Shown: in pieces, positions 1 through 10,295 of the stretch
How positions within the stretch are numbered: position 1 is the first letter of the stretch
Layout: each line of letters opens with the position of its first letter
Assembly: GCF_002775205.1 (NCBI RefSeq)
Contig: NC_036448.1
Location: 5,420,572-5,484,571 of the forward strand
From: Xiphophorus maculatus
Taxonomy: Eukaryota > Chordata > Actinopteri > Cyprinodontiformes > Poeciliidae
Length of the DNA stretch: 64,000 bases
Direction: 5' to 3'
The notes under the pieces: model-generated
The model's database searches: none
Seen by the model: the letters and a program-made list of their open reading frames with translations, nothing else
What the model was told of the DNA's origin: nothing
Translations under genes and position numbers: made by a program

Positions 1-125
1 GCGAAATCACTTCCAGGCAAAAAGGTCGATGAAAACAAACGCTAGAAGTATTCTTCCTATACGCCACACATTTCATCCTTCAAAGCACCGAGACATGACA
101 AAAAGGCGCGACTGTTTTATTGTAG

Positions 126-280
126 TGTTGGGCATCGATGGTGGCTGGAGCTGTTGGGGAGCGTGGTCGTCCTGCAGCGGGGGTCAAATGACCCGGAGTC
201 GACAGTGCAGCAACCCGGCACCAAGCAGCGGCGGCCTCCCGTGCAGAGGGCTGCAGCAGGAGTCCACCGAGTGCTTTTAA
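126..280 (+). CDS. c8b: Complement C8 beta chain, last coding exon (partial gene)
   Basis: This is the 3'-terminal coding exon of C8 beta; the rest of the gene lies to the left of the window. A pyrimidine-rich tract and TAG acceptor end at 125. The frame then reads [17 protein letters not shown] and continues with CSNPAP and PCRG before a TAA stop at 278-280. This is a complete C-terminal thrombospondin type 1 repeat with the WxxW tryptophans used for C-mannosylation and the conserved cysteines. C8 alpha and C8 beta both end in such a repeat. I call beta because the neighbouring convergent gene is clearly alpha, and because the IDG-W-CW-WSSCSG pattern is closer to the beta chain as I know it. 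The encoded chain is a secreted plasma protein that joins C8 alpha-gamma and takes part in membrane attack complex assembly. The first 125 bases are intron. Confidence 0.85.
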
Positions 281-536
281 AGTCGCAGATGTTAAAGAAG
301 AGAAAGGGAATAAAGTATCTACCAAACACGTTTGTTGACCTGGTGTTTTATTCAAATGAGTCGTTCTGTGAGAAAGTATTCAATTGAGGATGTTGAACCA
401 TGAGAGCGATATCGTCTGTTTTTCTTTTATTGCGGTACTTAACTAGGCCTGCCTTAGGCACTGACCTAGATTCAGCTGCTGTTACTCAGATTCATCCTTC
501 GTGTAAGCAAAACACAACTTCCTTGCTGTTGCACGC

Positions 537-542
537 AATAAA
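537..542 (+). terminator. c8b: c8b poly(A) signal
   Basis: A canonical AATAAA lies 257 bases after the c8b stop, giving a short 3' UTR (281 to about 560). It faces the c8a poly(A) signal on the other strand at 589-594. Confidence 0.7.
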
Positions 543-588
543 ACCGACATTCTTGAAATGAATAGAGGCTCAAAGTCGCCAAAGCTCA

Positions 589-594
589 TTTATT
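589..594 (-). terminator. c8a: c8a poly(A) signal
   Basis: TTTATT on the plus strand reads AATAAA on the minus strand, 85 bases past the c8a stop codon. It is the only canonical signal I see before the c8b 3' end, so the two transcripts should end almost on top of one another. Confidence 0.65.
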
Positions 595-678
595 TTTTTT
601 AATAACACAACGACGACGACTCGTTATCCCCTCGCTGTCCGTTTCTATGTGGAGGAGGGTGGGGGGGAACTGCTCCTT

Positions 679-3600
679 TTAGCATCGACGATTCTGATTG
701 GCTGAGCCCAGGCAGGGTGCCCCGCCCCCTTCAGGTGAAGGATTGTTGCAGACTCTTGTCCTGCTTTTCGTCCCTGACGAGCAGGAAGACCATGACCCCC
801 AGCAGGACCACGAGCCATCTGTCTTGGCATCTGTCAAGACAAAAGGAAATGGTTTCATTTTGCTTTACTTAAACGACTGTGGTATATTTTATAATATCAG
901 TAAGACGAATCGTTGTTAATGAGCAAAGAATGCTCCGCAAAGTCTCTGCACCTCTTTGGTCGAGACTGAAAGATCTCAAACACAAACAGGATGAACAGTG
1001 CTCATAAAGCTTGGGGAAAAAAAATATCCTAGGAGTTTGATGAGGTTTCTGTTTAAAACTCATAAATTACCAAAGGAAATATTTGCTGCACCTAATTTGA
1101 ATTATTCAGAATTATTCAAAAGTCTTCAGCGGCCCCAGATGTGTTGTTTTCCATGATTCTTAAAGTTATTTAACGTTTTTGTCGGAACGTTGCGATTTTT
1201 TTTTTTCTTCCTGATTCAAATGAAATAGGGGCCTTGTTTGTGAAAAAGCGTTTTTTTTTTTGTTTTTTTTTCACTATTAACAGGTTAATATGTGTGGGAG
1301 GGGGAGGGAAGTCTAACAAATAAATGTACGTTATTGATTTAAGCAAAAGGAATGATTCTGGAAATGGCCCTGTTCCAAAATGGGCCAAGTAAAATCTTCT
1401 GTGTCCATCACTGGACTGAAAATGCATAAAAAGCAACTAAAGTTTAAAGAAAACTTTAAAATATGTTCGGAAAGAACATTTGCTCAAGACCACTTAAAGC
1501 AATCAAAGCCAGGGATGACTCGGTTCTTCCGCAAAGAGACAAAGTAAGCAGAAAATTCTTTCTAATCTTGTCAGGAAATTAGATCTTTTCTTTGAGAAAC
1601 GCTTTCAGCAGAACTGTAGGAAACTCTGTGGATAAAAAAAAAGATCTCTGAAGTTCTCCGGTCATTGACAGTTTGTTTATTTGGGATGAAATTAGGGTCA
1701 TTACAACAATGAGCAATGTTTGTCATGGTTTCCTGTAAACAGGTCAGTGTACTGCCTACAACAGCGAAGCTAAAAGTTGAGTTCTTCATTTAGCAAAACA
1801 GGAAAAGGCTCAAATGAATAAATAGTAAAAAAAAAAAAAAAAAAGGTGTGGAGGAGGAATAACATGACTTTTAATAAGTGACCAGTAAGACCCAAACCGA
1901 GACCCTCTGTAATTAACTGTAGTCTACATCAGCAAGCAGGAATGCTGGGAAAAACTGAGTAGGATGAAAGTACTAGAAGCCTGTAGATATCTACGAGAAA
2001 TATTTCTATGTTATTCCTCTGACTAAAGGTTGGAATCCAAATTCTTGCGAAACCCATTCAGTGTGTTTACATTCTGTCAGCTATAACGGGCTTTATTCCA
2101 ACGAAGACATCAAGAACCAACTCCCTGAGCTTGTTTGGTGTCCCTCAGGAACACATGATGGGCCCCTTTGCTGTTTGCTCTGCCTCCCAAAGCGATATGA
2201 GACATAACTGCTTATAAAGGTCAGCTTTGAAGAAATTAGTTCAGATACAAGTAGCAAAAAAGCACAACATGTTGCTCTCAATGTTGTTGATTTTTTTTGT
2301 TTGTTTTTTGAAGAACTGACAGCTACAAGTGTCATCGAAAATTTGAGACGTCGGGTAAGTTTGGTCCCAAATTCTGCCTCTAAAACAAAAACAAAATCCC
2401 TTTTATTGGAAAACTTGAGTGTTTTTGTAACTGGGGTGTTTCCATAAAGCAAATGTATTTTTGTAATTTCAATTCTAGCAATTTTATGATCAATACAAAT
2501 GCAGCTTCTGTCTGCAGCTGCAATGGTCGCATATGCATGGTCCATTGCAGTTTTGCGAAATACTGCAAAACTGCAATGGACCGCGCGCTGTTGTTGTTTT
2601 GTTGTCGTTTTTTGAGGGGTTTTGCATCACTTTTGTTTTTTTGCATCACCAGTCCTGTCTTAACGACCTGTTGTTACTACTGACAGAAAAGAGGGGGGAT
2701 GGTGGCGCTGCATGTTTTTAATTGACTTCTCGCGTGAACAAATGTATTCACGTGCGATTTTAATCGCTTTTCTGATTTAGCGCAATTGTGAATTTTTTTA
2801 CTTTTTTTTTCACAATTCACAATTTTTTTTCACAAAAGTTTTGTGATCGGAACGCAGCTAATGTCCGGTTTTCAAGACATCTGTGAAAAACAAACGGAGC
2901 ACATTTTACCCAAAGCGTGAACTTTTTTTTTTTTTTTTTTTTAAGGGAATTCATTTATAGCAAACAACTTTAGTGGAAACGTTGTTTGCTATAAATAGGG
3001 AAACACTTTCAAGAAATATACATTAATTAAACCTTCAAACCGAATATAAAGAATACCTGCTGTTCAGTCTGCTATTTCAACATTTAATAGCTGAAAATGT
3101 AAGTTTTGGTTTCACATCGCACACTCACCTCTCCTGAGGGTCTCCTCGCAGGCCACGCCCCGGAAGCCCGACCTACAGATGCAGCTGCAGGAGGTACCTG
3201 AGAGGACAGGAATCCCATTGTGCCTGCAGGGGGCGCACCGACAAGTGTCAAACTCCCGCAGATACTCCTCTATTGCCCTCTCCAGGTTTTCTATTCTGGC
3301 TCCTGCGTGGTCCGCTGCCGTGCTGAGGCGCACAGCCTCAAAGATCGGCAAAATCTGCAGTCAGGAATCGAAATCGGTGTGAAATGTTTGGCGGGGGAAC
3401 GTAACGTCACCGTCTTCTGGATGTGTTGTTACCTCAAAGTCAGTCAGAGCTGGGCTGTATTTGAGAGAAGCCCCCCACTTTCTGTATGTTTCCTGGTCCC
3501 TGATGACCAGCAGTCCTGAGCCGGTCTCTGTGATTCCCCCTTTCACCAGTTTGATGATGTCCTCAACCACAGCGGACTCGGAGGAGTTCGCTGCAAAGAA

Positions 3601-6600
3601 CAAAGCGCAGTGAGTTAAGGCTGTGACAAACAAGTCTGGCAAGATTTTGTGCAACAACACAAAGTGTTACCAAGTATTTTTGGTCTGGTTTCTGGTGCAA
3701 AATATCTTAGTACATTTGACAAAACTTAACTGGAAAGTAAATTTTCAGCAAGACAAGACATAGGAACTTGTTTTAAGTCAATTATTCCTTAGTACTGCTA
3801 TAACGGTACTAATTCTGTTGGCAGGTTATTTCAATATATGGAGTACTTGGTTTTGTGATTTAGTGTTTTTGCGGAGTTAAAAGTCAAAAGTGAATTAATA
3901 GTTAAAGATGCGTGTTAATGATACTTGAATTGAAAATAAAAAAAAAGGCACACCCACCTGAAATACAATTTCTCACCTTTAAAATCCTGCTTGTTGGTTT
4001 CGCATTGACTTGCTTCAACCTCAACACCTAAATCTGAGGTTTCACTGAGTGAATAACTTATGCCGAGAGAGGCCCCGAAGCAGGACTGAAATCTTTTTGC
4101 GTCTATATCTGGAAGAGTTAGGAAAGAAGATGAAACATTTTACTTGAAGTACTTAATTTCCATAAGAGCTCCTAATTTAAACCAACCAATGTTTGATTAC
4201 TTGACTTGGCCATAGCCGTTTTATTTAGGACGGCGACGTATTCCAGAGATCCCCCCATGGCTCCCTCTGTGACGTAGTGGGTACCGAAGGTGTTCAGGAA
4301 GCGGGAGTAAACGCCAAAGTCGTACTGTTCGGGAAGCTCCATGAGGGCGATGTAGAAATCTTCGTGAAGCATCAGCTGGTTGCTTCGCATTTTGAAGTGG
4401 GCGGTTTGCACTTTGGACCAAACCCTAATGAAGCTAAAGTCCTGGACACAAAGCAGAAAAGCCTGACCTGAACGCTTCACGAGGCGTAAAAGTGGCGTAT
4501 TGTTTTCTGAAGCAAACCAAGCGAGTACCGAACACTACAAGCAGTTTGCATATTTTGTGTGTGTGTGTGTGGAACGGTACTCCAAATTATTCACAGATTT
4601 TTCTCTAAAATATTCAAAAGAAAATGTAGCTTGGCATGCTGAAATATCCTCGTACAACGAGACTGTAGATGTTAGCTTATACAGCAGTGCTAATATGTTT
4701 TGCACTGTGCATATTAAGGCACATTAGGTGTTTGTGTTATTAAAATAGGGAGTTTTAGAGTGGGTCCCAAGTATTTAGCTATTTGCTGTGGCTTGTAGTC
4801 CCTAATCCTCTTTATTCATGGGCTGGAAACTACAACTTCCTTCTAATAGTCGGGATCCACTCTAATTTTCCTTCCTGCCACATTAACTACCAAGAAGATA
4901 CAGTAGATTATGTGGTTGTGATGTGACAAAATGTGGAAAAATCCAAGGGGTTGTAAATACTTTCGGAAAGTGCTGTATCCTCTACAAACTGTGCATACTT
5001 TGTTTCAGCTAATCATGGTTTACACTAGTTAAATAAAGTTAAATTATTTGGGTGCTTATATGTTGCTGACTGTATAGGTTTAAAAAGCAAGAGGTCATTT
5101 TCAGATTGTCATATTTCTTTTCTTCCGTTTCATTTAAGGGACATAAACGCAACACAATATTTGGTTTCACACAAGAGGGCTTTTTTTATTTTTTATTATG
5201 CTGATTGAAGCAGTCAGCATAGTCTTTTCATTGATAGTTTTTTTTTAGAATATACCTGGCTTTGATATTTTGTGAGGTTGTTGAGAAACTCGGATTCTGC
5301 ATTTCCTTTCACTCCAACGTTCACAAAAGAGATCCCAACAGAGACGCCGAAATTGGAGGACGACATGGACTGCCTCGCTTCCAGCAGCCTTTGCATATCT
5401 TCAAAATATTCATCGGAACCCTTCGAGGTGGCTTCAGCCTGTAAAGGGTTCACCTTTAGTTAAATCCATGGTTTCTCTGGAAATCACCAATCTCTACTTT
5501 ACATAAAGAGCCACTGTACCTACCACAAAACTGTAGGTGTGGTAATTGTAAGGCTTTCGGTAGTTCTTTTCGTCTTCATTGTACTGTAGGCTCTCACAGA
5601 ACGCATCATACGTCAGTTTACTCCATTCCCCATTGTAGACATATTCACACTTTCCTCCAAAGTACTTGGGGTCAAGCACTTGATCCATAAAGTCTCCAGT
5701 TAGGAGGTTGTAGCTTTGAAAAAGAAAGCAGAAGTATTTTGTTTCCAAACAAGGTAAGTTCATATCTGTGAAAAGCATCCAGGACTTACCCCTGCGTGCT
5801 ACGTTCAGCGCCAGGAATTGGGATCAAGGTTGAGCACTTGTCCTCTCTCTGGTTGATGCGATCGCATTCGTCTTCGTCAGAGAAATCGTCGCAGTCCGGT
5901 TCCCCGTTACAGCGAAGGGACTGGCTTATGCAGCGTCCTGGAAAGATGGACAAAAGTTCAGCAACACACAAACCTCCCTTGACTTTAAAAAAGCAAGTCA
6001 TCCTAAAAGACCTTTTGGCAGGACTTGCCTGTTTCTTTGCAGGTGAAACTCTCCCCGCAGTAATCCTTGACCAAGCACTGGGTGGTCGCTGTTGGACACG
6101 CCAGCCGGTCCCACAACGTCCCAACACAGTCTGTCCCACCAAACTGTGCAGGTTTCTCCAAGTGTCGAAAACGTAACTAAGACGAAGTAAAGAAGCTTGT
6201 TAAGGGTGTGGCAATGACACAGAGATAAAGTGTGTGACCCAAAGATGAAGGCCTTAGTCCTTGATGTGGCCATCAGAGGTTTGAGTCCTAGCCTAATGAC
6301 CTTTGATGCATGTCTTTCCCCACTATCATAACAGTTTCTTGTCTGAGAACTATCAACTAAAGGCCAGTAAGGTTGACTTTAAAACTAAATGTTTTATAGT
6401 TTTATATATATATATAGTATACATATATATATATCACAAATATATTCTGTTACATTACAGGCAGGAGTTATAGAAGTCAAGCGTTTTACGATTGTATTGG
6501 AAACTGCTGGCAATACTTTGTACAATCCTTTTGCCCAGTATTTCTAGCAGAGACAATTTTGACAATTGCCTATTCTTTATTCCCTTTAGATTTGCTAGCC

Positions 6601-9060
6601 ATAATTCCTCCTTTAGCCTCTCTCCTGTTCAGCTCTCCACACAGGTTTTCTATTGGGTTTAACCTCTGAGGACTTAAATGACCAAGGAGTAAGTGAGATT
6701 TCGTGTCATCCAAACTATCTAGCTGTCCTTACAGGGTCACACCTAAGGACAGCTTAGTGAGAACAATTGATCCAACTGTAGAATACCAAGAAAGAATGCA
6801 TGCATACACAGAAAATAAGCAAAATTCATGCAGTATAGTTCCAGGCGGTTAGTCGAACCCATGACCTTCTTTCTGCAAGGCAACAGTCCTGCCCTTATTC
6901 AAACTATTTCCATGTCAATTTAGCCATAATATTTTGGACCCTGATCCTGCTGAAAGACCAGCCTCTTATTCTTTAACCAGCTTCCCAGAGACTTTGGAAG
7001 AGAGTCAGCCCCACAGCATCACAGCTCCTCCGCCATACTCATTTCACACCAACTTAGGGATTCTGTTGCTACTTAGTCTCATCTGAACAAAGCACACAGT
7101 TCTAATTTAGCAAACTACACATTTACAATTACAGAACAAAAAGGTATTTTCCTCACATCCTACACAATCAGTTGGGATGTGGATGGTAACTAATGGTTGC
7201 TGCAGAGACGTGGTGACCCCAAGATGCTGCAGTTCTCCAACAGTGAAGTTTAGAGGGTTATCTTCCCGCTCACTGTGCATGGAGGCAAACATATCAGGCT
7301 TCATTTAGCAGAGTGGTCAGGGGCTCAAACAATGGGCCTCTGTGTTACAGTATATCCTACTGTACCCCAAGAAACACAAGGTTGTGGGTTAATAATTAGA
7401 CCAAAGAAATAATGCTTTGGTTACATTGATTTCAGGGAAATTATTACAATATCAGTGACTTAAAACAATATGTTTTTACAAATAATGTATATTCCCACAA
7501 AAGAAATGACCTGAAAATGAAGGTGAGCGGCTATAGAAGATTATATTAAACAGCCTTATTAACTCTGCAGAGGCACATCTGAACTCGCCCGTATTATGAA
7601 CCTGGTAAAAAAAAACACTCAAAATGAGCCTTTTTTATGAGGCATCCAATCACTGAACAGATGCTTAGAGCAGATAAATGTGTGAATGTGCCAAAACGTT
7701 CTCCAGATGAACAGAAACAAAACTGAAGATATTATTTTTGGACCTAAAGAGGAAGGTTTTGGAGTCAATGCACAGCTTCAGTTATTACAACTGAAAACCA
7801 GCGATCAGCCCGAAACCTGGGAGTAGTGATGGACTCTGACCTGAACCTCCAGAGCCACATAAAGACAGTCACAAAGTCGGCCTTCTATCTCCTGAAGAAC
7901 ATTTCCAGGATTAAAGGACTAATGTCTCAGCCAGATCTAGAGAAACTCATTCATGCGTTCATCTTCAGTCGTATTGATTATTGCAACAGCGTCTTCACAG
8001 GTCTGTCCAACAAATCAATCAAACAGCTGCAGCTGATCCAGAATGCTGCTGCTGGCGTTCTCACTAAAACCAGGAAGATAGAGCACATAACACCAGTTTT
8101 AAAGTCCCTCCACTGGCTCCCTGTAGCTCAAAGAATAGATTTTAAAATACTGTTGTTAGTTTATAAATCACTGAACGGCTTAGCACCACAATACATTAAA
8201 GATCTGCTGTTGTTGTATCAACCCTCCAGAACCTCTCAGATCTTCCGGTTCTGCTCTGCTCTGCATCCCCAGAACCAGAACCAAATGAGGAGAAGCAGCT
8301 TTCAGTTTCTATGAACCATAAATTTGGAACAAACTTCCAGAAAACTGTAAAACAGCTGAAACACTGACTTCTTTTAAATCTCAACTAAAAACCCACCTGT
8401 TTAGAATTGTATTTGAAATGTAATCAATTGATGGATCTTGACTTAATGTCGTGGTTTGATTGTTGATTCAATGTTGCTTTGTGTTTCTGTGTTTGATATG
8501 ATGTAAAGCACTTTGAAATGCCTTGCTGCTGAAATGTGCTATACAAATAAAATGTGATTGATTGATTGATTGATAAGCAGTTCTATTTAATACAGAACCC
8601 AGCTACCTTTAGTGGTGGATAGTTGACCCAGTCCTTCCTTCAGTGACCCTTCTAGTACCAATCTAGATGATCTGACGATCTTATCAGATCATCTACATTG
8701 ATGTTTTGAGGAAACAAATGGAGGTTTAAGTTTTTTTATTTTACAGAGAAAAACGTCTTCACCGTTTTATCTGTGCAGGAGTCGCACCGTGTCCAAGACG
8801 ACCACCTCCCCACTCTACAGTCGATGGGCGCCGGACTGTTTGCAGCTCTGGCCCTCCTGAGCACCATAACATGACATTTGTTTTTGTCACATAATAAGCC
8901 CAGCGTGGGATTTATTGAACTGATTGTTCGAACCGATGTAGTGAAAAATACTGCACCTGGTCTGAGAAGTTGTCCATGGCTTCCTGGTCGCGTTCGCAGT
9001 TGGGTTAATAAGCAGATGCAGAGCACATAAAGCCACAACCACATGACTGAATGTCCCCAT
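679..9060 (-). CDS. c8a: Complement component C8 alpha chain, complete gene (11 exons)
   Basis: Coding exons in transcript order are 9060-8957, 8856-8763, 6176-6029, 5937-5790, 5713-5524, 5438-5256, 4441-4201, 4108-3977, 3590-3433, 3354-3129 and 818-679. All phases agree and the sum is 1764 nt, or 587 aa. Human C8A is about 584 aa with 11 exons. Domains are signal peptide 1-24, propeptide ending RRAR at 35-38, TSP1 about 46-115, LDLa about 115-145 ([16 protein letters not shown]), MACPF about 165-495 with the FGTHY signature at 341-345, EGF-like 503-535, and a C-terminal TSP1 at 542-587. The stretches CEYVYNGEW and [10 protein letters not shown] match C8 alpha rather than beta, C7 or C9. The product is a secreted plasma protein of the C5b-8/C9 complex. 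The intron between LDLa and TSP1 uses a GC donor (6027-6028). The start at 9060 is chosen because it gives a clean signal peptide; an in-frame ATG at 9135 is less likely. Confidence 0.95.
2380..2500 (+). repeat. Dispersed noncoding repeat, copy 1 of 4
   Basis: The core (TGTTTCCATAAAGCAAATGT, then a T-rich stretch, then AATTTTATGATCAAT) is also found, diverged, at about 16290-16500, 24660-24800 and 37455-37680, always on the plus strand. It has no coding capacity. The boundaries are approximate and the family is not identified. Confidence 0.5.
2539..2582. repeat. Perfect 18-bp stem hairpin
   Basis: GGTCCATTGCAGTTTTGC at 2539-2556 is followed by an 8-nt loop and its exact complement at 2565-2582. 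It lies in a c8a intron beside a dispersed repeat. It may be the fold-back core of a MITE. Confidence 0.8.
2953..2996. repeat. Perfect 16-bp stem hairpin
   Basis: ATTTATAGCAAACAAC at 2953-2968 pairs with GTTGTTTGCTATAAAT at 2981-2996 across a 12-nt loop. It lies in the last c8a intron, next to a poly-T tract. Confidence 0.8.
3660..3860. mobile_element. Half copy of a fold-back MITE
   Basis: The phrases TTTTTGGTCTGGTTTCTGGT, then a CTTAGTACA-like stretch, then GGAACTTGTTTTAAGTCAAT recur, diverged, in the left arm of the long fold-back element at 14310-14730. Here only one arm is evident. It lies in the c8a intron between the 3433-3590 and 3977-4108 exons. Confidence 0.5.
4880..4985 (+). mobile_element. 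Tc1-like transposon 3' end relic
   Basis: TGTGACAAAATGTGG followed by AAATCCAAGGGGTTGTAAAT and ending GTGCTGTA matches the terminal inverted-repeat region common to fish Tc1-like elements. No transposase remains. It lies in a c8a intron. Confidence 0.5.
6390..6435. repeat. AT-rich microsatellite
   Basis: Interrupted TA repeats (TATATATATATA, then a break, then more TA) lie in a c8a intron. Confidence 0.7.
6480..7300 (-). mobile_element. Degenerate Tc1-like transposon relic
   Basis: Read on the minus strand, scattered blocks at about 6580-6670, 6940-7090 and 7190-7290 resemble the noncoding and transposase-derived sequence of fish Tc1-like elements. I see no open transposase frame. It sits in the large c8a intron between exons 6029-6176 and 8763-8856. 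Family and limits are tentative. Confidence 0.4.
7640..8576 (+). mobile_element. 5'-truncated L2 (Maui-like) LINE
   Basis: The plus strand encodes the C-terminal part of an L2-clade reverse transcriptase: [15 protein letters not shown] at about 7827, then [20 protein letters not shown], then [20 protein letters not shown] frameshift separates the upstream coding remnant (about 7700-7825), and the frame stops at 8314. The 3' end has the L2-type tail, AAATGTGCTATACAAATAAA followed by TGATTGAT repeats. It is inserted antisense to c8a and removed with the intron. Confidence 0.85.
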
Positions 9061-10120
9061 TTTGAAAACGATCACGGAAGCTTCAACATATCGTTGTGGT
9101 CCTAGGAGGACTTCTACCGTCGCTGTCTGCACCAACAGAAAGTGAATGATTGATCAAGAGTAAACAGAAGCTCTTACAAAAATGGGGAAAGTTTTTTTTC
9201 TGTTTTAATGACCTATGACCCCTGTTCTGGTCACTGCAAAAGATACATCACAAACGCTCCGTCCTCAAACAAAGGGCAAGCACCTCTTTATGTCTTTCCT
9301 CATTTAGCTTCTTCAGTTTGGTTTTCCTCCTTTAACGAGCTCATTCACATGTACATTACTGACACACTAAAGAATTGGATAAGAACTCGTTTTACGGTTA
9401 CAGATTAAGTTTGATTTTATAGATTGAAATTTGAGTATTAACCAATTTTAAAATGTAAACCATAATAGTTTCCTCTCCCTTTGTGGCAGGGACTTTTACA
9501 GTGTTTCTGTGTTTTCTTCTGTGACATTTTTCCAGACTGTTCATCAACATGAAAACTCACTTTAATCAAAACAGATTCAGTTCCTGTAAAACCGAGAAAC
9601 AACATACATTTGTTGTAATGAATGCTCAACTGTGAATACTGTCTGACACCAGACATAGGTTTCTATAGACGTTTAGTACAACTCTGCAATGAATTGTAGG
9701 TGATATGTTTTTAAAGTAATGTTTCAATAATATTTAAATACAATGTGCAAAAGATCAACCAAAGATAAAAAAATGTTCTCCATATTTAGTTCTCTATCTA
9801 AATTTAATTAGAATTTGTTTAATTCTCAGTATTATCATTTACACAACATGTTACGTTTTTCTTTGCCCTGTTTATAGAGGTTATGTTTTATGACGTGTCG
9901 CTAGTTTTTTTTTTTTTTTTTGCACAGTAAATATCTTTTTACGTTTTCTATTCACTTGTGTTGTCAAGGAAACTTATAGTCATTGCCATTAAAGTGAACG
10001 CCGATTTTTTAAAATTAAAAAAACAACAACAACAAACAAACAAACAAAAACAAATTAAGAAACAGATGCTTTTGGTTAGCGTTTTTTGCTGACCGCCTAA
10101 AAAACAAAAGAAGAAGAAGA
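9061..10120. other. c8a-fyb2 intergenic region (divergent promoters)
   Basis: c8a and fyb2 point away from one another here. The stretch contains AT-rich sequence, poly-T and AAC-type simple repeats near 9906-9923 and 10018-10055. I see no gene or clear TATA box. Confidence 0.6.
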
Positions 10121-10295
10121 ATGAGCTTCTGATTGGCTCATTCGGTGACGCACGGAACGCACGAGCTCTACGCAGGTGTGTCGGCGGCGGTTGTTTGAAG
10201 TGGTTTGTTTTAGCACCTTGAAGCTGTTCGCTGCATTGAAGTTACGAGGAGTTTCCAGAAGATTGGCCGGACGGCGATGAATAAAACTTGCGACA
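10120..10295 (+). promoter_or_regulatory. fyb2: fyb2 promoter and 5' UTR region
   Basis: GATTGGCTC (an inverted CCAAT box) is followed by a TGACGCAC element and a CpG-containing stretch just before the fyb2 start at 10296. There is no TATA box. The transcription start cannot be set from sequence. Confidence 0.4.

Larger units (their letters stand above)
819..3128 (-). other. c8a last intron
   Basis: This 2.3-kb intron separates the EGF and last TSP1 exons of c8a. It holds T-rich tracts (1245-1270, 2924-2942), two perfect hairpins listed separately, and one copy of a dispersed repeat at about 2380-2500. I see no coding sequence in it. Confidence 0.8.

Noticed and set aside
126..280. Terminal TSP1 exon belonging to C8 alpha or to fish C9
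   Set aside because: The adjacent minus-strand gene already supplies a complete C8 alpha with its own last TSP1 exon, and the tail-to-tail C8 pair is a known vertebrate arrangement, so C8 beta is the better call.
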